Positions 28,067-37,124 of a stretch of DNA of 64,000 nt are shown here, in pieces. Under the pieces are notes generated by a model. That model was not told where the DNA came from, made no database searches, and worked only from the letters and a program-made list of their open reading frames with translations. Position numbers and translations under genes: made by a program. The DNA comes from Bradyrhizobium japonicum USDA 6 (GTDB lineage Bacteria; Pseudomonadota; Alphaproteobacteria; Rhizobiales; Xanthobacteraceae). Within the stretch, counting starts at the first letter, position 1, and the number at the start of each line of letters is the position of its first letter. Where the stretch lies: positions 6,178,001 through 6,242,000 of the forward strand of contig NC_017249.1 of NCBI RefSeq assembly GCF_000284375.1. Reading direction: 5' to 3'.

Positions 28067-29203
28067 TCAGGCCGCGGCGATAACGCCTTTGAGCTGGTCC
28101 CGGACCTGCCCCGCAATAGCGCGATAGATCGCCGCATGAGGACCGTCCGGCTCGCTGTCGACCACGGGATTGCCGGCATCCGAGGTGGCGCGAATCGCCA
28201 TGTGCAGGGGGATCTCGCCCAGGAACGGTACCCCGAGCTTCTCGGCCTCGTGGCGCGCACCGCCATGGCCGAAAATGTCCGATTTCGTGCCGCAATGCGG
28301 GCACTGAAAGTAGCTCATGTTCTCGACGATGCCGAGCACGGGCACGTTGACCTTCCTGAACATCGCAAGCCCCCGCCTTGCGTCGATCAGGGACAGGTCC
28401 TGCGGGGTCGAGACGATCACGGCGCCCTTGAGCGGTACATTCTGCGCCAGCGTCAGCTGGGCATCGCCGGTGCCCGGCGGCATGTCGACCACGAGCACGT
28501 CGAGGCTCCCCCATGCGACGTCGCGCAGCATCTGAGTCACCGCCGACATCACCATGGGACCTCGCCAGATCATCGCGGTCTCCTCCTCCACCAGGAAGCC
28601 GATCGACATGATGGCGAGGCCGAAGCGCCGGAGCGGAATCATCTTGCGCTCGCCGTCCAGCTCCGGCTTCTCGTGCAGGCCCGTCAGCCGCGGCACCGAG
28701 GGGCCGTAGATGTCGGCATCGAGCAGCCCGACCTTGAGGCCGACGTCGCGCAGGCCCAGTGCCAGGTTGAGCGCGGTGGTCGACTTGCCGACGCCGCCCT
28801 TGCCCGAGGCGACCGCGATCACGGCCGCGACGCCCGGAATCTCGGACTGCCGCGCCATCGGCGATTGGCCGCCCTGCGGCGGCTTGTGGGCGTGGACCGG
28901 CTGCACGCCCGGCGTGCCGCGGCTCGGCGTTGGCGGCGGTGGTGGCGCTGCACCCGGCTTGCGCTCGGCGGTCAGCGCCACCATCACGGTGGTGACGCCG
29001 GGAATGGCGCGCACCGCGGCCTCGGCCTCGGCCCGGACGGATTCCCAGGCCCGCGCCTCGGCGGCATCGACGTTGATCGAGAAGAACACCTTGCCGTCGG
29101 CCGCGCTGATCGCGCTCAGCACATTGGCATTGGTGAGCGCGACCCCGCGGGGCGACTTGATCCTGGCGAGGCTGTCGAGAACCTGTTGCTGCGTCACGCT
29201 CAA
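28067..29203 (-). CDS. apbC: Iron-sulfur cluster carrier protein ApbC/Mrp
   Basis: A 378-residue cytoplasmic P-loop ATPase that carries and delivers Fe-S clusters. The N-terminal MIP18/DUF59 domain (about 1-95) is followed by a Pro-rich linker, the deviant Walker A VASGKGGVGKSTTALNLA, LLDADIYGPSVPRL, VDMPPGTGDAQLTLAQ and the cluster-binding CPHC. No partner genes adjoin. The start at 29203 gives the family N terminus MSVTQQQVLDSLARI. Confidence 0.93.
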   Translation of the reverse strand: MSVTQQQVLDSLARIKSPRGVALTNANVLSAISAADGKVFFSINVDAAEARAWESVRAEAEAAVRAIPGVTTVMVALTAERKPGAAPPPPPTPSRGTPGVQPVHAHKPPQGGQSPMARQSEIPGVAAVIAVASGKGGVGKSTTALNLALGLRDVGLKVGLLDADIYGPSVPRLTGLHEKPELDGERKMIPLRRFGLAIMSIGFLVEEETAMIWRGPMVMSAVTQMLRDVAWGSLDVLVVDMPPGTGDAQLTLAQNVPLKGAVIVSTPQDLSLIDARRGLAMFRKVNVPVLGIVENMSYFQCPHCGTKSDIFGHGGARHEAEKLGVPFLGEIPLHMAIRATSDAGNPVVDSEPDGPHAAIYRAIAGQVRDQLKGVIAAA

Positions 29204-29220
29204 AGCGCATCTCCTGAACA

Positions 29221-29269
29221 GAGCATGATCCGGAAAAGTGTGGAGCGGCTTTCCGATAAGATCATGCTC
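29221..29269. repeat. GAGCATGATC...GATCATGCTC palindromic repeat, second copy
   Basis: The same perfect 10-base outer arms as at 7870-7934 with a different, shorter centre (GGAAA/TTTCC inner dyad). It lies just upstream of apbC. Confidence 0.75.
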
Positions 29270-29311
29270 AAGGCTTGAGGATGCCCCATTAGAGCGGAAA
29301 CGGCCAAAAGG

Positions 29312-29749
29312 CTACTGCCTGCCGATATCGTCAGCCATCTCCGCGGGGGCAGCCCCCTGCTCCGCAGCGGCCTCGTAATTGAGCTCGATCATGACCCCGT
29401 TGGGGTCGTGGACGAAGATCTGCCAGAGGTCGCCGCCGGGCACCTGGCGGGAGTCGAATTTCATGCCCTTGGACGCCAACCGCTGCTTCATGCCGTCGAA
29501 ACCGCGGCTGACGAAGGCGACGTGGTGGACAACGCCGGAATCCGGCTTTTGTGGCTCCGGGGTCGGGGAAATATCGACGAGGTGCACCACCGCCTTGCCC
29601 TCGCTGTACATCCAGGCCCCCGGGAAGGCGAAATCGGGCCGGGCGCCCTTTTCCAGGCCCAGCACGTCCTCATAGAAGCGGACCGTCTCGGCCAGATTCC
29701 GGGTCCGGATGTTGAAATGATCGAGGACACCAACGCTCACGCCGCCCAT
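29312..29749 (-). CDS. VOC family (glyoxalase/dioxygenase fold) protein
   Basis: 145 residues from the ATG at 29749, which has GGGAG upstream. GVLDHFNIRTRNLAETVRFYEDVLGL, HLVDISPTPEP, VVHHVAFVSRGFDGMKQRLA and IFVHDPNGVMIELNYE are the paired beta-alpha-beta-beta-beta units with metal-site His and Glu. The family covers glyoxalases, dioxygenases and resistance proteins; the substrate cannot be told from sequence. Divergent from the 3-hydroxyisobutyrate-dehydrogenase-like gene. Confidence 0.85.
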   Translation of the reverse strand: MGGVSVGVLDHFNIRTRNLAETVRFYEDVLGLEKGARPDFAFPGAWMYSEGKAVVHLVDISPTPEPQKPDSGVVHHVAFVSRGFDGMKQRLASKGMKFDSRQVPGGDLWQIFVHDPNGVMIELNYEAAAEQGAAPAEMADDIGRQ

Positions 29750-29937
29750 GCTTTCGCTCCCTTTTTTATGTAGGACCTTAAGTCCCGCCATCCTAGCACA
29801 GGCGGCTGCCAAACGAAGCCGTTGCCCTCTGGCCTCAAGGGTTTATGGTGCGCGCCTAATCCGCCCTCATAGCGGAACCAGGCGCCCCCTCGCCCGGCAA
29901 AAACCGTAAAACCCAAACTACGGACAAGGTACCACAC

Positions 29938-30810
29938 ATGGCTAAAGTCGCTTTCCTCGGTCTCGGCGTGATGGGCTTCCCCATGGCCGGACACCTCGTG
30001 AAAAAAGGGGGCCATGAGGTCACCGTCTACAACCGCACCGCGGCCAAGGCGAAGGAATGGGCGGACAAGTTCGGCGGCAAGACCGCGGCGACCCCGAAGG
30101 CCGCGGCCGAGGGCCAGGATTTCGTAATGTGCTGCGTCGGCAACGACAATGATCTGCGCGCGGTCACGATCGGCCCCGACGGCGCATTCGCCGGCATGAA
30201 GAAGGGCGCGAGCTTCGTCGACCACACCACCGCCTCCGCCGAGGTCGCACGCGAGCTCGACGCTGCCGCCACCAAGGCCGGGTTCAAGTTCATTGATGCG
30301 CCGGTTTCCGGCGGCCAGGCCGGCGCCGAGAATGGCGTGCTGACGGTGATGTGCGGCGGCGCACAGGACGCCTATGCCGGCGCCGAGCCGGTCATCACGG
30401 GCGCCTATGCGCGGATGTGCAAGCTGCTCGGGCCCGCCGGCTCCGGCCAGTTGACCAAGATGGTCAACCAGATCTGTATCGCGGGCCTGGTCCAGGGCCT
30501 CTCCGAAGGTATCCACTTCGCCAAGAAGAGTGGCCTCGACGTCGCGGCCGTGATCGAAACCATCTCCAAGGGCGCCGCGCAGTCCTGGCAGATGGAGAAC
30601 CGCTACAAGACCATGAACGAGGACAAGTACGATTTCGGCTTCGCGGTCGAATGGATGCGCAAGGACCTCTCGATCTCGCTGGCCGAAGCCCGCCGCAACG
30701 GTGCCAACCTGCCGGTCACCGCGCTGGTCGACCAGTTCTACGCCGAGGTCGAGAAGATGGGCGGCAAGCGCTGGGATACGTCGAGCCTGCTCGCGCGCCT
30801 TAACCGCTGA
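29938..30810 (+). CDS. NAD(P)-dependent 3-hydroxyisobutyrate-dehydrogenase family oxidoreductase
   Basis: A 290-residue beta-hydroxyacid dehydrogenase. VAFLGLGVMGFPMAGHLVKKGG is the dinucleotide fold, FIDAPVSGGQAGAENGVLTVMCGG the substrate-binding segment, and KMVNQICIAGLVQGLSEG carries the catalytic Lys in the usual GxxxxxKxxxN context. The enzyme oxidises or reduces a 3-hydroxy acid such as 3-hydroxyisobutyrate or tartronate semialdehyde. The start at 29938 has ACAAGG upstream. Confidence 0.88.
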   Translation: MAKVAFLGLGVMGFPMAGHLVKKGGHEVTVYNRTAAKAKEWADKFGGKTAATPKAAAEGQDFVMCCVGNDNDLRAVTIGPDGAFAGMKKGASFVDHTTASAEVARELDAAATKAGFKFIDAPVSGGQAGAENGVLTVMCGGAQDAYAGAEPVITGAYARMCKLLGPAGSGQLTKMVNQICIAGLVQGLSEGIHFAKKSGLDVAAVIETISKGAAQSWQMENRYKTMNEDKYDFGFAVEWMRKDLSISLAEARRNGANLPVTALVDQFYAEVEKMGGKRWDTSSLLARLNR

Positions 30811-30832
30811 CACCTGTCGAACTGATCCCGCC

Positions 30833-32110
30833 TTGCTGATCGCGATCGCCGTCATCTTCGTTCTCGCCTATGCGGCGATCGCGCTCGAACACCCGCTCCG
30901 GATCAACAAGAGTGCCACGGCGCTGATCGGCGCCGGGCTGCTCTGGGCGATCTACGCGGCCACGATCGGCGACCACGCCATGGTCGGCCGGCAGATCGAC
31001 GAATCCGTCGCTTCCACCGCCCAGATCGTGTTCTTCCTGATCGGCGCGATGACCATCGTCGAGGTGATCGACGCCCACGACGGTTTCGAGGTCATCACCT
31101 CCCGCATCAGCACGACCAGCCAGGTCCGCCTGATGTGGCTGATCGGCTTCGTGACCTTCTTCCTCAGCGCGATCCTGGACAATCTCACCACCACCATCGT
31201 GATGGTCTCGCTGATCCAGCGGCTGATCGCCAGGCGCGACGACCGCCTGCTGTTCGCCTCCCTGATCGTCATCGCCGCCAATGCCGGCGGCGCCTGGACC
31301 GTGATCGGCGACGTCACCACGACCATGCTGTGGATCGGCGGGCAGATCACGCCGCTGAAGATCATGGGCTCGGTGTTCCTGCCCTCGCTGGTCAATCTGC
31401 TCGTGCCGCTCGCCTTCATCAGCCTTCTGGTGAAGGGCAAGTCCATCGCGCCGCCGTCCAAGGACGACGGAGTTCAGCTCGTCGGGTCGTACGAGCGCAA
31501 TCTGATGTTCTATCTCGGGCTCGGCGTATTGATCGCGGTGCCCGCCTTCAAGGCGGTCACGCATCTGCCGCCCTTCATGGGCGTGCTGCTCGGGCTCGGC
31601 ATCGTCTGGCTGGTCGGCGAGGTCGTTCACCGCGACAAGGACGAGCATGTTCGCCGTCCGCTGACGCTCGCGCATGCGCTGACGCGGATCGACATGAGCT
31701 CGATCGTGTTCTTCCTCGGCATTCTGCTGGCGGTCGCCTGCCTCGAACATGCGGGCCTCCTGTCGATGCTGGCGCGCTGGCTGGAGGCGACAATTGGCCG
31801 CCAGGACGTCATCGTCGTCGTGCTCGGCCTGCTGAGCGCCGTCATCGACAACGTGCCGCTGGTGGCGGCGACCATGGGCATGTACGACCTCGGCCACTAC
31901 CCGCCCGACAGCTTCCTCTGGGAATTCATCGCCTATTGCGCCGGCACCGGCGGCTCGATCCTGATCATCGGCTCGGCCGCGGGCGTCGCCGCCATGGGGC
32001 TCGAGCGGATCGAGTTCCTCTGGTACGCCCGCCGCATCGCCATCCCCGCGCTCGCGGGCTATCTGGCGGGCGCCGTGGTCTACGTCGCCCAGCATGCGGC
32101 GCTGCACTGA
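30833..32110 (+). CDS. nhaD: Na+/H+ antiporter NhaD
   Basis: A 425-residue inner-membrane antiporter of the ion transporter superfamily. TAQIVFFLIGAMTIVEVIDAHDGFEVI, FLSAILDNLTTTIVMVSLIQRL, NAGGAWTVIGDVTTTMLWIGGQI, VIDNVPLVAATMGMY and GGSILIIGSAAGVAAMG are strongly NhaD-like. The only sensible start is TTG at 30833, 22 bases after the preceding stop, since upstream in-frame residues overlap the dehydrogenase gene and are not conserved in type. With nhaA at 1067-2302 the window has two unrelated sodium antiporters. Confidence 0.88.
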   Translation: MLIAIAVIFVLAYAAIALEHPLRINKSATALIGAGLLWAIYAATIGDHAMVGRQIDESVASTAQIVFFLIGAMTIVEVIDAHDGFEVITSRISTTSQVRLMWLIGFVTFFLSAILDNLTTTIVMVSLIQRLIARRDDRLLFASLIVIAANAGGAWTVIGDVTTTMLWIGGQITPLKIMGSVFLPSLVNLLVPLAFISLLVKGKSIAPPSKDDGVQLVGSYERNLMFYLGLGVLIAVPAFKAVTHLPPFMGVLLGLGIVWLVGEVVHRDKDEHVRRPLTLAHALTRIDMSSIVFFLGILLAVACLEHAGLLSMLARWLEATIGRQDVIVVVLGLLSAVIDNVPLVAATMGMYDLGHYPPDSFLWEFIAYCAGTGGSILIIGSAAGVAAMGLERIEFLWYARRIAIPALAGYLAGAVVYVAQHAALH

Positions 32111-32145
32111 CCGGCACTACGCGCGTTCAAAGCGCACGTTCAAAA

Positions 32146-32161
32146 TTAACGCCGGGTTAAC
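32146..32161. promoter_or_regulatory. Full CtrA box upstream of the PdhS-like kinase
   Basis: TTAACGCCGGGTTAAC matches the CtrA consensus TTAA-N7-TTAAC exactly. It lies 100 bases before the kinase start at 32261. A second dyad, CCTTAAG...CTTAAGG (32176-32195), follows with an 8-base TTAA spacing. Confidence 0.6.
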
Positions 32162-32260
32162 GTAATTCTTTAGCTCCTTAAGTCACCTCTTAAGGATTTC
32201 TTGCCAGAGATAGACAATGCAGAAGGCCCGCCTTTGCGTGGGCAGGAATGTTGTTGTTCG

Positions 32261-33856
32261 ATGAGTAAACCCGCTGAAAAGCCAGAGGTCGTGCAGCTTC
32301 CGGCCGAGCCGGTGAGCGCGCCATCGGCGAGCAGCCGCCGGGCTGCGTCGCAGCGGGTACGCGAGGCGCGCGACAAGTTAACGTCGACCAGCGGAACCCG
32401 GCCGGCTTTCGACGCCGAGATGCTGCGCCAATATGCCCAGACGCGGCTGTCGGCCTCCTATGTCGTGATGCTGCTGGTGGTCGCCACCGGCGTGCTGTTC
32501 GGGCTGTGGATGCAGCCGATCCCGGCCGCGGCCTGGACCGCCGGCATGCTCTGCATCCACGCCGCGATGATCCGCAGCTGCCACCGTTTCCTGGCTGAGG
32601 CCTCCTCGCCCGCGGCGACGCGCGCCTGGCGGACGCACTTCGTCGTGCTCGACCTGCTCTATGGCCTGTGCTGGATGGCGATCCTGATCCATCCCGTGCT
32701 CGACATGGTCACGGAAACGCTGATGATGTTCCTGATGCTGCTGGTGATCGCGGTGTCGAGCATGCTGGCCGCCAATCTGCCGATCGCCGCCCTTGCCGCC
32801 ACGGCGCCGGTCGCGGTCGCGATGGCGCTGAGCTTTGCAATCACCGGCGCGCTCGACAATTACATCCTGGCGGCGCTCGCGCTCGCAGCCGAAGGCTATT
32901 TCGTGCTGCTGGCGCACCGCCTGCACTCCTCGACCTTCGCCACGCTCGAGGCACGCGCCGAGAAGGACGCGCTGATCGGCGAGCTCGAACAGGCCAAGGC
33001 GATCTCGGACGAAGCGCGCCACCGCGCCGAATCCGCCAACGTCGCAAAATCGCGCTTCCTCGCGCAGATGAGCCACGAGCTGCGCACGCCGCTGAACGCG
33101 ATCCTCGGCTTCTCCGAGGTGATGAAGAGCGAAATTTTTGGTGCGCACGCGGTGCCGGTCTACAAGGAATATTCCGCCGACATCCATAATTCCGGCGTGC
33201 ACCTGCTCAACCTCATCAACGAGATCCTCGATCTGTCGCGGATCGAAGCTGGCCGCTACGAGCTCAACGAGGAAGCAGTGTCGCTGGTCGGCATCGTCGC
33301 CGACTGCCATCATTTGATGAAGCTGCGCGCCTCGAGCCGCGGCATCACCATCCACGAGGTGTTCGAGCAGGCCATGCCGCGGCTCTGGGCCGACGAGCGG
33401 GCGATCCGCCAGGTCGTGCTCAACCTGCTCTCCAACTCGATCAAGTTCACCCCGCAAGGCGGCGAGATCTGGCTCAAGGCCGGCTGGACCGCCTCGGGCG
33501 GGCAATATCTCTCGGTGAAGGATTCCGGCTCCGGCATCCCCGAGGACGAGATCCCGATCGTGCTCGCCTCGTTCGGCCAGGGCTCCAACTCGATCAAGTC
33601 GGCCGAACAGGGCGCAGGGCTCGGCCTGCCCATCGCCAAGAACCTGATCGACCTGCATGGCGGCACATTCACGCTGAAATCGAAGCTGCGCATCGGCACC
33701 GAGGTGATCGTCACCTTCCCGCCGGAGCGCGTGATGAGTGCGCTGGCGCCGATGTCGGACGATTCTCCGCCGCTCCAGCCGGACAGTTCCGCGGTGCCCG
33801 ACGAGAAGCGGCGGCCGCGCCACAAGCCGATCATGAGCGCAGGTACGGGCTCTTAA
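32261..33856 (+). CDS. Sensor histidine kinase, PdhS/DivJ-like
   Basis: A 531-residue kinase. A cytoplasmic head of about 70 residues is followed by a cluster of hydrophobic helices (about 75-215), a short coiled coil, HisKA (SRFLAQMSHELRTPLNAILGFSEVM, then KSEIFG as in PdhS-type cell-cycle kinases) and ATPase motifs (NLLSNSIKFT, VKDSGSGIP, GAGLGLPIAKNLIDLHGG). The full CtrA box upstream and the HisKA sequence together suggest a role in the DivK/CtrA cell-cycle network; that is inference. An upstream TTG at 32201 is a possible alternative start. Confidence 0.88.
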   Translation: MSKPAEKPEVVQLPAEPVSAPSASSRRAASQRVREARDKLTSTSGTRPAFDAEMLRQYAQTRLSASYVVMLLVVATGVLFGLWMQPIPAAAWTAGMLCIHAAMIRSCHRFLAEASSPAATRAWRTHFVVLDLLYGLCWMAILIHPVLDMVTETLMMFLMLLVIAVSSMLAANLPIAALAATAPVAVAMALSFAITGALDNYILAALALAAEGYFVLLAHRLHSSTFATLEARAEKDALIGELEQAKAISDEARHRAESANVAKSRFLAQMSHELRTPLNAILGFSEVMKSEIFGAHAVPVYKEYSADIHNSGVHLLNLINEILDLSRIEAGRYELNEEAVSLVGIVADCHHLMKLRASSRGITIHEVFEQAMPRLWADERAIRQVVLNLLSNSIKFTPQGGEIWLKAGWTASGGQYLSVKDSGSGIPEDEIPIVLASFGQGSNSIKSAEQGAGLGLPIAKNLIDLHGGTFTLKSKLRIGTEVIVTFPPERVMSALAPMSDDSPPLQPDSSAVPDEKRRPRHKPIMSAGTGS

Positions 33857-33900
33857 CGAGATGCTTGCAGACATGCCCGACGATCCCCCACTATGGCCAC

Positions 33901-34104
33901 ATGAGCAAAGAAACTCCGTGCGTCGCCGTCTGCATGATCGATCCCAAGACCAAGCTGTGCTTCGGCTGCGGCCGGACCTTGCCGGAGATCGCGCGCTGGC
34001 ACGCCATGGAAAGCACGGAACGGCTCGCGGTGATGGCGCTGTTGCCGGCACGCATGGCGGACGCGGGTTTGCAGCCGATCGCGGGATCGCCGAAACGCGC
34101 CTGA
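33901..34104 (+). CDS. DUF1289 domain protein, 67 aa
   Basis: MSKETPCVAVCMIDPKTKLC followed by FGCGRTLPEIARWHAM is the DUF1289 signature with four conserved cysteines, likely a small metal site. The start at 33901 is chosen because it begins right before the conserved block. It lies 44 bases after the kinase gene and 28 before the protease gene and probably forms a transcript with the latter. Function of the family unknown. Confidence 0.85.
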   Translation: MSKETPCVAVCMIDPKTKLCFGCGRTLPEIARWHAMESTERLAVMALLPARMADAGLQPIAGSPKRA

Positions 34105-34132
34105 CCGCCCTGCGTCGCCTCGGAGGCGCGCA

Positions 34133-34672
34133 ATGATCCGCTTCCTGCTCGTTCTCGTCATGCTCGCCGGCACGGCCGGTGCCGTCGTCGCCTATGGCGA
34201 TCCCGACCGGATCGCGCGCGCGAGCAACAAGGTCTCGCACATGTTTCGCGCGCAGATCGCCTCCCCGGCCCCGGCCGTGCAGATCCAGCGCGGCCAGGGC
34301 GGCGAATTCGCACTGCGTGCGAAGATCAACGGCGTTGCCGCACCAATGGTGATCGATACCGGCGCGACCTCGGTGGTGCTGACCTGGGAAACCGCGAAAG
34401 CGATCGGACTGCCGCTCGAGATGCTCGAATACGACGTCGATCTCGAAACCGCGGGCGGCCACACCAAGGCTGCCCGCCTTACGCTCGACCGTCTCTCCGT
34501 CGGCCACCTCGTCGAAAAGTCGGTGCCTGCCCTCGTCGTGCAGCGCGGGCAGATGAAGACCAATCTGCTCGGCATGAGCTTCCTCGACCGCCTGGAGAGC
34601 TGGGGCGTGCGCGCCGACAAGCTGATGCTCACCGGCTACCCGGAATTGCCAGACCGCCGCGCGCTCCGATAA
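34133..34672 (+). CDS. Retropepsin-like aspartic protease (TIGR02281 type)
   Basis: 179 residues with an N-terminal membrane anchor (MIRFLLVLVMLAGTAGAVVA). The single active-site triad is in VIDTGATSVVLTWETA, and LLGMSFLDRLESWGVRADKL is the second flap-like conserved block. Single-domain clan AA proteases of this size act as dimers in the periplasm or at the membrane; natural substrates are not established. Follows the DUF1289 gene, a common pairing in Rhizobiales. Confidence 0.88.
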   Translation: MIRFLLVLVMLAGTAGAVVAYGDPDRIARASNKVSHMFRAQIASPAPAVQIQRGQGGEFALRAKINGVAAPMVIDTGATSVVLTWETAKAIGLPLEMLEYDVDLETAGGHTKAARLTLDRLSVGHLVEKSVPALVVQRGQMKTNLLGMSFLDRLESWGVRADKLMLTGYPELPDRRALR

Positions 34673-34785
34673 TGCGCTTCGCTGCGCGCCCCATGCGCAC
34701 GTTCAGGGCTCAATCGGCCGGGACTGCCTGAGCCGCACAACGTGATCGGCGCTTGTCAGATCGCCCTTGGCCGCTCTGGCGCCAG

Positions 34786-35148
34786 TCAAACTGACGGAGC
34801 CGCTCCATCCAGGCAGCCCCGCTTGATCCAGTCCGCGATCTCATCGATATCGGCATCAGCAAAGAAAGAATTCGCGTTGAGCGGCATCCGGCCGAACCGC
34901 GCATTCGGGTCGTTTGCATCGAAATCCGGCGTGTCGCCCCGCAGGGCGTGAATCATGATCGAGTTGTCGGGATCGCCAACGACGACGACACGCTGCCCCT
35001 TGACCTTGCCATCGGTGACGAACGTGGTGTGGGTCATCTCGCGCCACCAGCGGCCGTGGCCGGACAGGTCCGGGTCTGCGCCCACCTTGGTGCAACAGGC
35101 GTCCATGAAATTCTGGAAATCTGCATAGGTCGTGATTTTGCCTGCCAT
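34786..35148 (-). CDS. Small cytochrome-like protein without a haem motif, 120 aa
   Basis: The start at 35148 (MAGKITTYADFQNFM) is chosen over the longer frame, which reads back into the upstream gene's spacer. MDACCTK, GRWWREMTHTTFV and the terminal RMPLNANSFFADADIDEIADWIKRGC resemble the C-terminal part of class I cytochrome c domains, but no CxxCH is present and there is no signal peptide. It begins 44 bases after the stop of the haem-protein gene and is probably cotranscribed. Function unknown. Confidence 0.65.
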   Translation of the reverse strand: MAGKITTYADFQNFMDACCTKVGADPDLSGHGRWWREMTHTTFVTDGKVKGQRVVVVGDPDNSIMIHALRGDTPDFDANDPNARFGRMPLNANSFFADADIDEIADWIKRGCLDGAAPSV

Positions 35149-35192
35149 GTCCGATCTCCAACTGCTTCGTCGCTTCAATTCGGAACCAAACA

Positions 35193-36656
35193 TCACTGAC
35201 GTTGAAGCACGCGGGCCAATGCCTGCACCATCGGGTCATTGTCGAGGGCGGTCCTCGCCGGCGACGCAGCCTGATTGGTTTTTCGTGATGCCGTCTTGGC
35301 GCTGGCCCCTGTCGATAACGGCGCTGCGATGCGCCGGAATGCCGCGGATGCCAGCATTTGCTGCGCTGGGTCGTGTGCATCGAGTGCCATGAACGCGACG
35401 AAGTCCCGGCCGAGCTGATTTGACACGGCCTGATGGCATTCCATGCAGCTGGAGCCGTTCCGCTGCTGGTAGGTTTCCATCGTCGTGTTCGCCAGGGTCG
35501 AACCAACTCCCAGCGGGAACGGTCCTCCTGCGTTGGTCGGACTTGGTGTCCCCGGCGCGCTTGGCCATTGCGTCATGATGAGCATGTAATTGGCCCAGAC
35601 CGTTCCCTTGATCTCGGGGAGATTCCAATACGCCTGGTTCATTTGCATCGTATCGGGCTGGATCGGTTGCAGTCGAACGACCTGCATCGGATCCGGGTTA
35701 TCGCTTGGAGGATTGTCGTCGGAAATCATCTTGGGGGCCGGCGTCGGCGCGAGTCCCGGAGGCGGAGATCCGGAGTTGAACGAGTAAGGAATCCGCGCCG
35801 CCTTGGCGTCCGGCTCATCAATTTTTGATGGAACGTTATCGATATGCTCGAACGAGCTCCAGATCCATTGCGGCCGGAGCTTCGTCTTGATCACGATATG
35901 GAGGCCGACGAGCGCGATGTCCCGCTCGTTGCAAACGATGCTTCCGCCGCGCGTCGTCGCGACCGGATCAAACACCATGGCTTTGGCGATGTAATAGCGG
36001 CTGCGGTCGATCCCATCGCTTGGCATGAGCACCCGCCAAGCAGCCTTCAGTTCAATAGAACCATCCCGAAACGCCCCGGGTTTCGCTGAAGTGGGCAGGT
36101 TCTGCTTGATGTACCATTTGTTGTTGTCGTCGACGATTGAATCGAACTGCTCGCGGTTAAAGCGAACCTCGTAGCGCGTGTACATCCGGCTCTGGTCAAT
36201 CAGCGGATTGGCAAGGCGGGCCAGCGTGAAGGCGGCCTGATTGAAATCCGCGAAATGGCTGAATGCGCTGAGCGTCTTGGTCTGGTTGGTGACCGCGCCT
36301 CCGCAGGGGTTCGTGCCGTCGTAGCTGGTCCATGATGCCGGTTTCGGCGCGCCCGGCGCAAAGACCTCGTAGCGCGCCTTGTAGGTTTCCCAGACGCGGG
36401 GGCCCGCGTCGCCCAGCTTCTTGGTCCGATCGGGCTGCCCGCGGTTTGGGGCGCCATCCAGAGCCGGCCAGTTCAACGCGACGAAGGCGCGCCAGCTGAA
36501 ATTGTCAAACCGCGGGAACGGATTGCCAGGCGCGTCCGGGACATCATCGATGCGGTCTGGCAGCACCTGCGGCGTCACATCCTGCGCCGACGCATTCCGC
36601 GGACCAAAAAATATCGAGACGCTCACCAGGATCACTACGGCCATGAAAATTGGCAT
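35193..36656 (-). CDS. Periplasmic single-haem c-type protein, 487 aa
   Basis: A signal peptide (MPIFMAVVILVSVSIFF..., cleaved near ASAQD) starts at 36656. The long middle region, with WRAFVALNWPAL, WETYKARYEVFAPG and YYIAKAMVFDPV, is not a fold I recognise. Near residue 415 comes CMECH, the only CxxCH, followed by HDPAQQMLASAAF, so one covalent haem is expected. It is exported and probably takes part in periplasmic electron transfer or sensing. The 120-aa cytochrome-like gene follows. Confidence 0.75.
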   Translation of the reverse strand: MPIFMAVVILVSVSIFFGPRNASAQDVTPQVLPDRIDDVPDAPGNPFPRFDNFSWRAFVALNWPALDGAPNRGQPDRTKKLGDAGPRVWETYKARYEVFAPGAPKPASWTSYDGTNPCGGAVTNQTKTLSAFSHFADFNQAAFTLARLANPLIDQSRMYTRYEVRFNREQFDSIVDDNNKWYIKQNLPTSAKPGAFRDGSIELKAAWRVLMPSDGIDRSRYYIAKAMVFDPVATTRGGSIVCNERDIALVGLHIVIKTKLRPQWIWSSFEHIDNVPSKIDEPDAKAARIPYSFNSGSPPPGLAPTPAPKMISDDNPPSDNPDPMQVVRLQPIQPDTMQMNQAYWNLPEIKGTVWANYMLIMTQWPSAPGTPSPTNAGGPFPLGVGSTLANTTMETYQQRNGSSCMECHQAVSNQLGRDFVAFMALDAHDPAQQMLASAAFRRIAAPLSTGASAKTASRKTNQAASPARTALDNDPMVQALARVLQRQ

Positions 36657-37124
36657 CGCTGGTCCCTCATCAAATCGACCCGCACGACGGGTCCGAGTCC
36701 AACGCCTCCGACGCGAAAACAACCGCGAACGTCACCGCATGAAATGCTGCGAGAGCCGAAGGATCGTCGAACGAGTAGATAATATAGCAATAAACAATCG
36801 TAGATTGTAGAGTGCATCTTGTCTAACACTTTGTTGTCGCAACCCTCGCGATCCACCCGTCATTCGACGTCGAGTATTGTCGCCTCGTCATCGTGACGGA
36901 CAGCGGCCGATCTGGCGCCTCGTAAGGCCACCTTTGCGCCAGCGCGCTGCGCAACATCGGCGCGGCTGCCAGCCAACCGCCTAACCCCGAGCCCCGCGAA
37001 CAATCCTCGGTGTGGCATTTCCTCTATTTACAAACCGTCCAGTCGGTTTATAACAATCCCATTCCCGGATCGGGGTTGGACAAGGCTGCTCCGTGAGGTG
37101 CGGCCAAGTGGGAGATTGAGAGTC
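36657..37124. other. Divergent intergenic region
   Basis: About 468 bases between the haem-protein gene (minus) and the outer-membrane gene (plus). It holds the AAACCG/CGGTTT dyad described separately. No supported gene. Confidence 0.45.
37032..37049. promoter_or_regulatory. TetR-type operator candidate
   Basis: AAACCGTCCAGTCGGTTT has 6-base perfect arms, extended to TTAnAAACCG on both sides. This spacing is usual for TetR-family operators. It lies 76 bases before the outer-membrane gene. No TetR gene is adjacent. Confidence 0.4.

Noticed and set aside
32378..34507. 709-aa minus-strand open frame
   Set aside because: Antisense to the PdhS-like kinase, DUF1289 and protease genes; composition is that of a GC-skew shadow.
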